Origin: SURF-58 sp041305085
GTDB lineage: Archaea; Nanobdellota; Nanobdellia; Woesearchaeales; UBA9642
DNA: 47,609 bases
Reading direction: 5' to 3'
Assembly (NCBI GenBank): GCA_041305085.1
Contig: JBFYMA010000049.1
Coordinates: 1-47,609 of the forward strand
Below are positions 8,795 to 17,024 of this stretch, one piece after another. The position numbers and the translations under genes are program-made. The notes beneath the pieces are model-generated. The model saw nothing but the letters and a program-made list of their open reading frames with translations, did no database searches and had not been told where the DNA came from. Positions within the stretch are counted from its first letter, which is position 1; each line of letters starts with the position of its first letter.

Positions 8795-10033
8795 TTAAAG
8801 TTTTAGTGAATTGCTTGGGGTATGGGTAAGCGCAACCTGCTCTTTGAGCAAGGGGTCTTTTTCCTTTTTCACCCTAAACACTATATCATTGAGCACATTC
8901 ATAAATGCAATGTATGAATCATAGGGGCTGTCATAGGGGTTGAAATATTTGTGGACGTCCCCATCGTTGAACCATTTTACGCACATATAGTAAAAGTGGT
9001 CGCTGGTTGTAAGCTTTCTCCAGTCAGCAATGAGCTTTTTGTTTTTTGTCTTTTTTACTTCTTCTTCAATCCTGTATATCTCCCTCATGGCATTGTTCTG
9101 CATGTCGTTGCCAAGCCATGCGCTCAGATCCCTTTCAACATCTGCCCAGCTTATGAAATTATGGATGTCTATCTCATCAACATGGTTCAGCTGGGCAAGC
9201 TCTGAAGGGGTCTTAAAGCCTATGCCTCTTGCCAGCAGTTCAGGAGTAAGGCTTCTCAAAAAGTTGAATATTCCTGTATATTCCCACTGGTGCTCTCCAA
9301 ATGTCTCATAATCCATAAAAAGGTTTATTGAATGGCCTTTTGTGGAGTCTATCCAGGCAGCAAATTTGTCTGCAGTCAAGGGGTACTCTTCCCAGGACTG
9401 GTTTCCAAACCTGAATGCAATATCATCAGAAAGCTTATAGTTTTTCAGCAAGAGCTTCAGATTGTTTGTCGTCTTTGCCTTGTAAACATAGTTTGGGCTT
9501 CTCCATCCAAGAATGTGGTCTGCTCCTTCAGCAAGTATTGCCTTGAAGCCCTGCTGCTCTATGAAGTTGGCAAGCTCGTTGTTGTATATAAGCTCTGTAT
9601 TCCTGAAAACAGTCGGTGTTTGTCCTGTCAATGACTTTATCGCCTTTTTATGAAGCCTTAATTGATCCAGAAATTCTTTTTTTGAGTACAGGTATGCAAG
9701 CGAATGATAATAGGTTTCGCTCAGAAACTCCACGTTGCCTGTCTTTGCAAGCTCTTCAAAAAGGTCCAGCACTCTTGGCGTGTACATCGCAAACTGTTCC
9801 AGTGCTGTCCCTGTAATGCTATAGCTTATCTTGAATTCAGGGTGTTTTTGTATCAGGTTAAGCATAAGCCTGTTTGTTGGCATATAGCATTTGTGTGCAA
9901 CTTTTTCCATCACTTCCCTGTTTTTCTGCTCAAACCAGTAGTTGCTGTTCTGGCCTATCTTGAAAATGCTGTAGTTGTCAAGCCTAAAAGGCTGATGAAC
10001 CTGGAAGTAAAAGCACATGTTTGTTTTATCCAT
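8795..10033 (-). CDS. Glycoside hydrolase family 57 alpha-amylase-like enzyme
   Basis: A 412-residue GH57 enzyme. Family signatures are all present: FYFQVHQPFR at the N-terminus (region 1), GNVEFLSETYYHSL (region 2), FRNTELIYNNELA containing the presumed nucleophile Glu (region 3), AEGADHILGW, and FMDYETFGEHQW with the presumed acid/base Asp (region 4). GH57 enzymes hydrolyse or transfer alpha-glucans by a retaining mechanism. There is no signal peptide, so the substrate is likely intracellular glycogen or maltodextrin. It lies 57 bases downstream of the GT4 gene and 43 bases upstream of the small-protein/glycogen synthase unit, on the same strand, probably in one transcript. Confidence 0.9.
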   Translation of the reverse strand: MDKTNMCFYFQVHQPFRLDNYSIFKIGQNSNYWFEQKNREVMEKVAHKCYMPTNRLMLNLIQKHPEFKISYSITGTALEQFAMYTPRVLDLFEELAKTGNVEFLSETYYHSLAYLYSKKEFLDQLRLHKKAIKSLTGQTPTVFRNTELIYNNELANFIEQQGFKAILAEGADHILGWRSPNYVYKAKTTNNLKLLLKNYKLSDDIAFRFGNQSWEEYPLTADKFAAWIDSTKGHSINLFMDYETFGEHQWEYTGIFNFLRSLTPELLARGIGFKTPSELAQLNHVDEIDIHNFISWADVERDLSAWLGNDMQNNAMREIYRIEEEVKKTKNKKLIADWRKLTTSDHFYYMCVKWFNDGDVHKYFNPYDSPYDSYIAFMNVLNDIVFRVKKEKDPLLKEQVALTHTPSNSLKL

Positions 10034-10089
10034 TTTTGTTGCTTATTTTTTTGCTTATTTTATTGTTTTTTCACTGACTTTTTATTGTT

Positions 10090-11334
10090 TTAGTGTGTTG
10101 CATAAACAGGCACAAATGTTAGGTAAATGTTTATTACCTTTTGTGCTGTTTCCTCATAGGTAAGATTTTTGGACTCCTCCAACCCTCTTTGCTTAAGCTC
10201 TGTGTGAAGGGGAGCGTATTTCAGTATGCTAAGTATTTTGCTTGCCAGCTGTTCGACATCCCAAAAATCAACCTTTAGGCAGTTTCTTACTACTTCACTG
10301 ACTCCTGACTGCTTGCTTATTATGCAGGGAGTGCCGTTCCTCATCGCCTCCAGCGCAACAACCCCGAACGGTTCGCTAACAGAGGGCATGACATAAACAT
10401 CAGCCATCTGATATGCTTTATGGACATCATCTCCGCTCAAAAACCCAGAAAATATTATGTGCTGCCCTATCCCGAGCTCAGCACACCTTCGTATTATCTG
10501 CGCCTCCATATCCCCGCTACCAACAAAAACAAATTTTGTGTTTGGCTCAAATTGCAGCACTTTTTTTGCTGCCTCGACAAAGTAGTCAGGGCCTTTCTGT
10601 ATTGTTATTCTTCCCAAAAAAAGCACTATTTTTGTGTCTTGAAAGCTTAAAGAGGACTTGTAATTGTGGCTGTATGCTGGCTCATCCTGCTCAATCCCCC
10701 AGTGAACCACTTCTATTTTTGCAGGGTCTATAAAGTATCTGCTGATGACAATCTCCTTTACCCTTTGGCTGATTGCTATTATTTTGTCTGCGTTTTCAAA
10801 GCCTCTTTTTTCCAGTTCGTACTCATATGGATTGCCGTTTCCTGCACCCCTGTCAAATATAGTGTTGTGGATGTGCATTATCATTGGCTTTCCTGAAACT
10901 TTTTTTGCGTTTATTGCAGCATCCACAGTCATCCAGTCATGACAGTGTATAATGTCAAACTGCTCGTTTGCAGCAATTATCTTTGCTATCTCTGCAAATC
11001 TCCAAACTTCGTGGTAAAGGTTTTTTCCATAGAGCTCTATTTCAGGAGAATTTTTGCTCCTTCTTATCCTTTGGTATATTTCATCGTAGCCGTCAAAACT
11101 CAGATAAGGGGTTAGCAATGAATTAACAGGCCTTATTTTTATGCTTGAATAATCAATGTTGTTTGCAACAAGAAGGTTTACATAATCCCCTTTTATTCCT
11201 TTAGGGCCTGTAGGCATCACAAAAGTAACTTGCACCCCTTTCCGGGCCAGCGCTTTTGTAAGGCTGTAGCATACTGTTCCCAGCCCTCCTGATTTTACTG
11301 GTGGGAACTCCCACCCAAACATTAAAACTCTCAT
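10090..11334 (-). CDS. Glycosyltransferase family 4, glycogen-synthase-like
   Basis: A 414-residue GT-B glycosyltransferase. The N-terminal domain starts MRVLMFGWEFPPVKSGGLGT, the acceptor-side loop typical of GT4/GT5 starch-synthase-like enzymes. The C-terminal domain has LFLGRITIQKGPDYF and the EX7E motif EPFGVVALEAM, followed by NGTPCIISKQSGVSE. Archaeal proteins of this sort are often annotated as glycogen synthase or trehalose/sucrose-type synthases; the donor is not certain. With the GT3-like enzyme in the same gene run, one may prime or branch glucans while the other elongates, which is inference. It is the first gene of the run, facing a winged-helix regulator across a 215-base spacer. 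Confidence 0.86.
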   Translation of the reverse strand: MRVLMFGWEFPPVKSGGLGTVCYSLTKALARKGVQVTFVMPTGPKGIKGDYVNLLVANNIDYSSIKIRPVNSLLTPYLSFDGYDEIYQRIRRSKNSPEIELYGKNLYHEVWRFAEIAKIIAANEQFDIIHCHDWMTVDAAINAKKVSGKPMIMHIHNTIFDRGAGNGNPYEYELEKRGFENADKIIAISQRVKEIVISRYFIDPAKIEVVHWGIEQDEPAYSHNYKSSLSFQDTKIVLFLGRITIQKGPDYFVEAAKKVLQFEPNTKFVFVGSGDMEAQIIRRCAELGIGQHIIFSGFLSGDDVHKAYQMADVYVMPSVSEPFGVVALEAMRNGTPCIISKQSGVSEVVRNCLKVDFWDVEQLASKILSILKYAPLHTELKQRGLEESKNLTYEETAQKVINIYLTFVPVYATH

Positions 11335-11549
11335 TTATGTCCCCTGTGTTGCTCTCCCCTTTTTTAGATTATAAACTATGTAAATTAATTGGTTTTATTT
11401 GATTTAAATACTTTGTTGTTTTATTTGGATAATTATGGTTAAAAAAAAGTAAAAAATAAAAATTAATAAATTAATAAATTAAATAATTAATATAAATAAT
11501 AAATTAACTAATAGAAAAATTTATATAGAAGTTTTGACTCACAAAAGCA
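11335..11549. promoter_or_regulatory. Divergent AT-rich control region between glycogen genes and regulator
   Basis: This 215-base spacer separates the GT4/glycogen genes (left, minus) from the winged-helix regulator (right, plus). Positions about 11440-11525 are almost pure A/T with iterated AATAAATT-like units. A TATA box (ATTTATATAG, 11517-11527) is about 25 bases before the regulator ATG. Candidate TATA elements for the left gene lie near 11395-11410 (TTTAAATAC on the complementary side). The layout suggests that the regulator controls the glycogen genes and itself. Confidence 0.55.
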
Positions 11550-12218
11550 ATGGAGTTTTTGAATTTTCTTACAGGAAGCAAATATAAAATAATTGTAGAA
11601 CTCACAAAAAAACCGCAGTCAGCAAGCGACATAGCAAAAACACTTAAGACGAGTATAGCAAACATCAGCCAACAGCTCAAGCTTCTGGAAGCATACGGCA
11701 TAATAAAAAAAGAAAGAGAAGAGCCATCAGCAGGGCCTGGAAAGCCAAAGATTTTTTATGAAATAAAAAAAGAGCAGACATATATAATATCACTAAAAAA
11801 AGACTCGCTAAAAAAAATAAAGCTCCCTGTTTTCTGGGGATATGACCTGTTCATAAATATGGCAGAGATTCTGGACCCAAGAGATCAGTATTTTGTTCCC
11901 AAATTTTGCTTTTACACAGAAGATATACTAAAGCTTTGCACAGGAATAGCATTGATAAAGTCAACAGGCCAGGCAATTGAATTTTTGCTTTTCACCGACC
12001 AGCTTGAGAAAATAAGAAAAGAGTACAGCAACGTTATACTAAAAGACCTTGAAGGAAAAGAAAAAAGAATCGTATGCTGGACCCACAGCGAAAATGAGCT
12101 TATGAACGGCCTGCAGAACAATGAAAAATATTTTATTGACCTGCTAAAGGATGCACAGCTAATATTTGACAAAGATGGAAGGCTTGGAACAATATTAAGC
12201 CTCAGGAGGACAAAATGA
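11550..12218 (+). CDS. Winged-helix (ArsR-like) transcriptional regulator
   Basis: A 222-residue protein with an N-terminal winged helix: SKYKIIVELTKKPQSASDIA, then a recognition-helix region SIANISQQLKLLEAYGIIKK and a basic wing with a GPGKPKIFYEI strand. The C-terminal 130 residues (from about 90) form an unassigned domain that may be a ligand sensor. It is divergent from the glycogen gene run, so regulation of glycogen metabolism is a reasonable guess. The ATG is about 25 bases from a TATA box. The last codon overlaps the next ATG (ATGA), so the two genes are translationally coupled. Confidence 0.8.
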   Translation: MEFLNFLTGSKYKIIVELTKKPQSASDIAKTLKTSIANISQQLKLLEAYGIIKKEREEPSAGPGKPKIFYEIKKEQTYIISLKKDSLKKIKLPVFWGYDLFINMAEILDPRDQYFVPKFCFYTEDILKLCTGIALIKSTGQAIEFLLFTDQLEKIRKEYSNVILKDLEGKEKRIVCWTHSENELMNGLQNNEKYFIDLLKDAQLIFDKDGRLGTILSLRRTK

Positions 12219-12493
12219 ACATAAACAATCTTCTTGGAATGATGAGTGTGGAAGAGCTCAAGAATTTTGAAGATGAAATAAGAAAAGGAAAAATAAAAGA
12301 ACTTATTAATCAAAAAAGCCAGCAGACAGAGCAGAAAACCTGTGCAGTCTGCGGAGAAAAATTTGAAAAAATAACCGGCTTGTCAATAGAATTCGGAAGC
12401 CCTGAGTTCAGGAGAAGAGCGCACTTCTGCGCAATGGACTGCATGGAATATTTTCTGGAAAGCATGAAGAAGAAAAATACAGGGTATTACTGA
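12215..12493 (+). CDS. Small four-cysteine zinc-binding-like protein
   Basis: A 92-residue protein with an N-terminal helical part and a probable treble-clef/zinc-ribbon made from CAVCGEKF (about residues 43-46) and HFCAMDCMEYF (about 72-76). It overlaps the upstream regulator by the ATGA junction and is likely expressed with it. It might act as a partner of the regulator; no function is recognised. Its end overlaps the end of a small convergent reading frame on the other strand. Confidence 0.7.
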   Translation: MNINNLLGMMSVEELKNFEDEIRKGKIKELINQKSQQTEQKTCAVCGEKFEKITGLSIEFGSPEFRRRAHFCAMDCMEYFLESMKKKNTGYY

Positions 12494-12636
12494 AATTTCC
12501 TCCTCTTGAACCTCATAAAAGTCATTCCGTTCTTTCTCTCAATCTGGAAGTGGGAGAATTTTCCATTCTTGACTCTAATAACATTCTTGCATAATCCGCC
12601 GTTTTGCTCTGAATCCTGGATAAAATAGTAATCCAC
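12487..12636 (-). CDS. Small hypothetical protein, 49 aa, GTG start
   Basis: A short minus-strand frame of 49 codons with a protein-like, basic sequence: DYYFIQDSEQNGGLCKN, then RVKNGKFSHFQIERKNG and a basic tail FMRFKRRKFQ. The frame starts at GTG (12636-12634) directly after an in-frame stop region. A TATA element at 12671-12684, which reads on both strands, lies at a fitting distance for a minus-strand promoter. A longer frame in another register (12522-12887) runs antisense through RNase HII and looks spurious. I do not recognise a family. Confidence 0.45.
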   Translation of the reverse strand: MDYYFIQDSEQNGGLCKNVIRVKNGKFSHFQIERKNGMTFMRFKRRKFQ

Positions 12637-12704
12637 TCAAATCCCCCAAACAAAAAATGTGTCAAATGGAATAATATATAAAGGTTTTTGTTTTTATTGT
12701 GGGA

Positions 12705-13358
12705 ATGATCATTGCAGGAATTGATGAGGCTGGCAGAGGGCCTATAATCGGGCCCATGGTTATGGCTGTTTTGGCAATCGATGAGAAAGACGAGCAAAAG
12801 CTTGCCAGTATAGGAGTAAAGGACAGCAAGCTTCTTTCCCCTATGCAAAGAAAAAAAATTTTTCATGAACTGCAGAAGTTTGAACACAAAATAATAATAA
12901 AGACGCCTGCAGAGATTGACAATGCAGTAAACTCTGCAAGCCTTAACCTTAACTGGCTGGAGGCGCAGACAACAGCAGAGCTTCTCAACAGCATAAATGC
13001 AGGAAAGGCTTTTATCGACTGCCCAAGCACAAATGTTTCAGCTTACACAAATTATCTGAAAAAACTGCTAAAAGACAAATCTCTGAAGCTTGTTGTTGAG
13101 CACAAGGCTGATGAAAAATATCTTGTTTCAGGGGCTGCAAGCATCCTTGCCAAGGTAACCAGGGATGATGAGATTGAAAAGCTCAAAAAAAAGCTTAATG
13201 CAAATTTCGGGAGCGGTTACCCAAGCGACCCATTAACCCAAAACTTTGTGAAGGATAATTTTGACAAAAAAGAGCTCAAAGGAATATTCAGGGAATCCTG
13301 GGAAACATTCAGAAAGCTTGCTGAAAAAAAATCTCAAAAGACATTGTTTGATGCTTAG
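12705..13358 (+). CDS. rnhB: Ribonuclease HII
   Basis: Cleaves RNA of RNA-DNA hybrids and at single ribonucleotides in DNA. The N-terminus IAGIDEAGRGPIIGP holds the catalytic Asp-Glu pair (DEAGRG), with further acidic residues in KDSKLLSP and in VEHKADEKYLVSGAASILAKV, all typical of archaeal RNase HII. The length of about 217 residues is normal. I chose the ATG at 12705, about 25 bases downstream of a TATA box (ATATATAAAGG, 12674-12684); a GTG six bases earlier (12699) would add two residues. The stop overlaps the stop of the convergent membrane protein gene. Confidence 0.95.
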   Translation: MIIAGIDEAGRGPIIGPMVMAVLAIDEKDEQKLASIGVKDSKLLSPMQRKKIFHELQKFEHKIIIKTPAEIDNAVNSASLNLNWLEAQTTAELLNSINAGKAFIDCPSTNVSAYTNYLKKLLKDKSLKLVVEHKADEKYLVSGAASILAKVTRDDEIEKLKKKLNANFGSGYPSDPLTQNFVKDNFDKKELKGIFRESWETFRKLAEKKSQKTLFDA

Positions 13359-13714
13359 TCCCTTGCTGTTCTGAAGAATATATAGCCTATGACCAGCACA
13401 GCACACAGCAATGAAACAACCACAGCATATATTGGACCCTGGTCAACTTCTTTTGGAGCCTCAATTGCAGGAAGAGCAAGGCTTTGGGTCTGCGCGTAGA
13501 TTATCCTGCAGTTTTCTGCAGCATCGCATACTCCTGAAGTTTGATTAAAAAAAAGGCAGCAAACGTTTCCCTGGCTGCAGTCAGATCCCTCAAAGCACAG
13601 CGCTCCATCCAGATATGTCGCGTTTCCTGTGGGGCTGATTGTTCTAAGTATGGAAACAACCAAAAGCAGAAAAATTGCCAATACAAATGCAATTGTAAGC
13701 GTTCCTTTCCTCAT
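13355..13714 (-). CDS. Small membrane protein with a cysteine-rich external loop
   Basis: A 119-residue protein with an N-terminal hydrophobic segment (about 8-24) and a C-terminal one (about 92-112), joined by a loop with six cysteines (ALCFEGSDCSQG, NVCCLFFN, SGVCDAAENC) that suggests disulfides outside the cell. The loop also has NAT and NQT sequons for N-glycosylation. The family is unknown to me. A promoter-like TATATAAACT element lies near 13736-13747. It is convergent with rnhB and overlaps it by four bases. Confidence 0.6.
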   Translation of the reverse strand: MRKGTLTIAFVLAIFLLLVVSILRTISPTGNATYLDGALCFEGSDCSQGNVCCLFFNQTSGVCDAAENCRIIYAQTQSLALPAIEAPKEVDQGPIYAVVVSLLCAVLVIGYIFFRTARD

Positions 13715-13870
13715 ATCTATATTATTGTAGCTTATAGTTTATATACTTTTTTGTGAAAGTGTTGTGACTATTTTGTTACTATTTTAAAATGGTATAAAAA
13801 CAAAAGCTTTATATATTATTAATACTATTCTGGAGTAGAGAAAAAGAGGCCTTTGAAAACAATATTCTAC

Positions 13871-15661
13871 TCACCTCTTTTTCCCGGGAAGATTCCGACT
13901 TTTCTTGGAATCTTTCTGGGTTTTCTTTTTTTGTTTTGCAAAATCCTTTTTCAGATTTACAAAAAACAACCCTAAAACAATCCCAAAGCAGGTTCCAAGC
14001 AAAAAGACAATAATTACAGAGCTGCTGATTGCTGTCCCAATTTCAAAAGCAGAACCAGAATTTCGAGGGTTTTCTTCAGGAGGAAAGTACATATCTAGGT
14101 TGCTCAGCTCAAGGCTGTACTCGAGGTATCTCAAAGCAGAATAAGGATCATCTTCTTTTAATGACTGTGCGTACTCATAATAGCTGTAACCGAGTATTGG
14201 AAACTTTCCCTTGCTCTGCTGTATTGCCAGCACTTTTTCTGCCTGGCTTATTTTTTCATCAACAAGCTCTCCAACCTGATCCTCGTCTATGAAAAGAACT
14301 GTAAAAAGCATGTCTGCATCTGCCTTTACTTTGGAAGCCTTAAAAAGGCAAAGCGCATAGTCCTGGCTCTGCAAATACCCGAAAGCTTCCCTTAATCCGG
14401 ATTCATAGCCGCTTACTGATGCAGGAAAATACAAAGCAACATAGTTTATCCTTTCGCTTGCCTCTGAGATCTTGCTCTCGCAGCTCTCCTTCAGCTTCTG
14501 GTTTTCCAGCACAAATTTTTCTCCAGGCAGGCCAAAAAAGTCTGACCAGTAAACTCCGCTGTAAAGCCTTTCGTATGCATAAGAAAGCTCTTCGCTTGAA
14601 ACATTCGAGGAATTTATCTGCTCAAGAATTGATTTTGACTCCTGCACCCTTTCATTTACAATCATGTATGTCTCCAGATCTGAAAGTGTATTAAATTTTC
14701 TGTTGTCAATGTCCTGCTCAAAATCATTCAACTGGGAAACCACAGATTTATATCCTTTTTCCAGGTTTTCATTACTAAACTCCTCAAGGTATAAATCCCT
14801 TAATGCAAGGCTTCCGCTAAAGCAAAAGCTTGCTCTTGAATAGTCATCGCCAAGAGCTTTGGCAGCTTTTGCTTTTTCCATAAATTTTTTGGCAGAACTG
14901 TACAAAGAGTTATTGGAGCTTTCAAGCTCTGTTGTGTCAAGCTTTGCTTCAAGGTCTGAATAATGCGCACACAGCTTGTCAGCCACAGACTGCATAGTCT
15001 TTTTGTAGCTGTCAGGAACTAAAAGCTCTGGAAGATTTTTGGAATAATTCTTGCCTGTAAAATAGAACAGGGCTTCTTCAAGACTGCTTACAGGAGCAAT
15101 TTGTATAGAAAGACCTTCTGACAGATTATCAAAAGATGACCTATTTGAAACAGAAAGCTTTGGGACAATCACCATTTTAAGACCATCATTCTCAGCAGCA
15201 AGCGCTTTTTCTCTCAGGCCGCCAACAGGGCCTATGAGCCCTCCGGAGTTTATGGTTCCTGTCATTGCAATTGACTGGTCGATCTGCTGGCTGTCAAGAA
15301 CCGCAACAGTAAGCACTGTTATTGCCCCTCCTGCGCTTGGACCGCCTATAATGTTTGCATCTGCCCTCATTTTATAAAAAAAATCATACTGCGCACAATC
15401 AATCTCCAGAAAGTCGCAGGCAACTGCCTTTGCAAACCTTGTGCTTATCTGGGTGTCTACCTTTGTCAAGGGAAAGCTCTCAATATAGACATTTCCGCTG
15501 CCAGGCCTTACATCAAGAAACATCTCAGGAACCCCCCCAGGAACAGTCTCATTGAGCAATGAGCCAGTGCTGACAAGCTTTATGCTGCCTGACTGCGCAT
15601 GGGCTGCAAAGGAAAATGCAGTCAGCAGAACAAACGCAAGAGTAAGTTTAGCGTATTTCAT
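13871..15661 (-). CDS. Secreted/membrane-anchored Lon-like (S16) serine protease
   Basis: A 596-residue protein with a signal peptide (1-22), an S16 Lon-type proteolytic domain at the N-terminus, a long helical middle and a C-terminal transmembrane segment (about 548-570) followed by a basic tail. The Ser-Lys dyad is visible: Ser109 in GGPSAGGA and Lys152 in GGLREKALAA. There is no ATPase domain. Archaeal proteins with a signal peptide, Lon protease domain and C-terminal anchor are known from genomes; they probably act on extracytoplasmic substrates without ATP. Convergent short space separates it from the gene on the left; a TATA-like TTTAAATATT lies at 15726-15737 between it and the MgtC-like gene. 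Confidence 0.88.
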   Translation of the reverse strand: MKYAKLTLAFVLLTAFSFAAHAQSGSIKLVSTGSLLNETVPGGVPEMFLDVRPGSGNVYIESFPLTKVDTQISTRFAKAVACDFLEIDCAQYDFFYKMRADANIIGGPSAGGAITVLTVAVLDSQQIDQSIAMTGTINSGGLIGPVGGLREKALAAENDGLKMVIVPKLSVSNRSSFDNLSEGLSIQIAPVSSLEEALFYFTGKNYSKNLPELLVPDSYKKTMQSVADKLCAHYSDLEAKLDTTELESSNNSLYSSAKKFMEKAKAAKALGDDYSRASFCFSGSLALRDLYLEEFSNENLEKGYKSVVSQLNDFEQDIDNRKFNTLSDLETYMIVNERVQESKSILEQINSSNVSSEELSYAYERLYSGVYWSDFFGLPGEKFVLENQKLKESCESKISEASERINYVALYFPASVSGYESGLREAFGYLQSQDYALCLFKASKVKADADMLFTVLFIDEDQVGELVDEKISQAEKVLAIQQSKGKFPILGYSYYEYAQSLKEDDPYSALRYLEYSLELSNLDMYFPPEENPRNSGSAFEIGTAISSSVIIVFLLGTCFGIVLGLFFVNLKKDFAKQKKKTQKDSKKSRNLPGKKR

Positions 15662-15759
15662 CTTATAGGAAAACCATGCATATTATTTAAGGGTTGTGGA
15701 ACTTGCAGAGGTTTTAAAACTGGCTAATTTAAATATTAGTTTATACATATTATTACGGC

Positions 15760-16392
15760 ATGAATATCCTGGAGATCATACTCAAAATTGTAATAACATT
15801 CAGCCTGGCTCTTGTGTTTGGAATAGAGAGGCAAAGGTCTCATAAGCCCATAGGGTTTGGAACATTTATATTTGTTGCTGTTGGCTCCTGCGGTCTTGCA
15901 ATAGCTGCCCTGGAAATAAACAGCGAAAACCCGCTTCCGCTTTTGAGTGGCATAATAACAGGAATAGGGTTTTTAGGAGCAGGAGCAATGATTAAGACAA
16001 CAGATAAGATATTCGGGTTTACAACTGCTGCAAGCATATGGGTTTTCTCTATATTTGGCCTGCTGATTGGTACAGGAGAGTATTTTATAGGGTTGATTAT
16101 TTATTCGTTTATATGGGCTGTTGTGTTCATTGACAGACACTTTGAGAAAAAAGGAATAGGCTCATACCAGAAAAAGCTCTTTATAAAAACAAACAGGATA
16201 ATCCCTGAAAAAGAAATAAAAAAAGTCCTGCTTCTCCATACAAAAAAGCACAAGCTCATACATTTTGAGGTAGACAAGAAAAACCAGTGCTTTTCAGGAA
16301 CATATATTATTGAAAGCGAAAAGCATGAGATAAACAACCTTCCGAATATTCTCTACCATCTGGACTGGTTTGACTCCTGCCATGTAGAATAA
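15760..16392 (+). CDS. MgtC/SapB family membrane protein
   Basis: A 210-residue protein with an N-terminal membrane domain of about four helices (residues 1-125) showing the MgtC family signatures LALVFGIERQRSHKPIGFGT and GIITGIGFLGAGAMIKT, followed by FTTAASIWV. A C-terminal soluble domain of about 80 residues may be ACT-like. MgtC proteins modulate Mg2+ or cell envelope energetics in bacteria; the archaeal role is unknown. The ATG lies about 25 bases after a TTTAAATATTAG element. It converges on the Bud32 gene with one base between stops. Confidence 0.85.
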   Translation: MNILEIILKIVITFSLALVFGIERQRSHKPIGFGTFIFVAVGSCGLAIAALEINSENPLPLLSGIITGIGFLGAGAMIKTTDKIFGFTTAASIWVFSIFGLLIGTGEYFIGLIIYSFIWAVVFIDRHFEKKGIGSYQKKLFIKTNRIIPEKEIKKVLLLHTKKHKLIHFEVDKKNQCFSGTYIIESEKHEINNLPNILYHLDWFDSCHVE

Positions 16393-16393
16393 G

Positions 16394-16978
16394 CTATTTT
16401 TTCTGCTTATACCTTCCCCTGGCTTCAACTTTTTCCAGCTGTTTAATTATGGCCCTATAGCCTTGCACAGCTTTGTAGCCCTCCAGAAACAGCTTTAATG
16501 CTTTTTCATAAACCCTATGGTGCTTGCTTTCAAGAGCCTGCTTGAAAAGGTGTATATCCACTGCCTTGTCTTCAACTTTTTTTGAAAAGCTGCTCAGCCC
16601 AAAGTCTATCAGAAATATTTTGTTTTTGTGCAGTATCATGTTGCTAGTTGTAATATCTCCGTGGATTATGCCAACATTATGAAGTCTTGCAACTATTATT
16701 CCTATTTTTTTTGCCAGAATAGGCTTGTTGTCAAGGACATCCCTTATTTTTGGCCCATCCAAATATTCCATCTCAAACAGATATTTGTCCCTGCTAAGTA
16801 TTTTTGGGACATCAATGCTTTTTTGCAGAGCCCCAATTATTTTTATCTCCCGTTTTGTCCTGGACTTTCTCAAGGATTCATCCAGAGAAGTAATTCTGTA
16901 GTGCTTTGGAGTCCTGTGTTTGGTTATTCTATTGCTTTTTTTGAGCAGCACTGCTTCTGCTCCCTGCGCAATTATCAT
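16394..16978 (-). CDS. bud32: KEOPS complex kinase/ATPase Bud32
   Basis: A 194-residue atypical small kinase of the KEOPS complex, which supports threonylcarbamoylation of tRNA position 37. Visible features are the N-terminal GAEAVLLKK with the catalytic-site lysine region, RTKREIKIIGAL, the catalytic loop IHGDITTSNMIL and the metal-binding DFGLSSF, and a basic C-terminal tail ending EARGRYKQKK, as in other archaeal Bud32 proteins. It is free-standing here, not fused to Kae1. A TATA-like TTTATAAAT lies near 17000-17010 for the minus strand. Confidence 0.95.
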   Translation of the reverse strand: MIIAQGAEAVLLKKSNRITKHRTPKHYRITSLDESLRKSRTKREIKIIGALQKSIDVPKILSRDKYLFEMEYLDGPKIRDVLDNKPILAKKIGIIVARLHNVGIIHGDITTSNMILHKNKIFLIDFGLSSFSKKVEDKAVDIHLFKQALESKHHRVYEKALKLFLEGYKAVQGYRAIIKQLEKVEARGRYKQKK

Positions 16979-17024
16979 ATAGTAAAAGAAAAACCAGAAG
17001 TTTATAAATTTTCATAAACCTTGC

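Noticed and set aside
11440..11525. Iterated AATAAATT units that might be a replication origin or CRISPR-like repeats
   Set aside because: Units are irregular, very short and lie in an ordinary divergent promoter spacer; no Orc1/Cdc6 gene, origin-recognition boxes or spacer structure is visible. No CRISPR array was found anywhere in the window.
12522..12887. A 121-aa minus-strand frame overlapping the start of RNase HII
   Set aside because: Most of it is antisense to the conserved RNase HII N-terminus. A different register (12487-12636) gives a more protein-like small gene.
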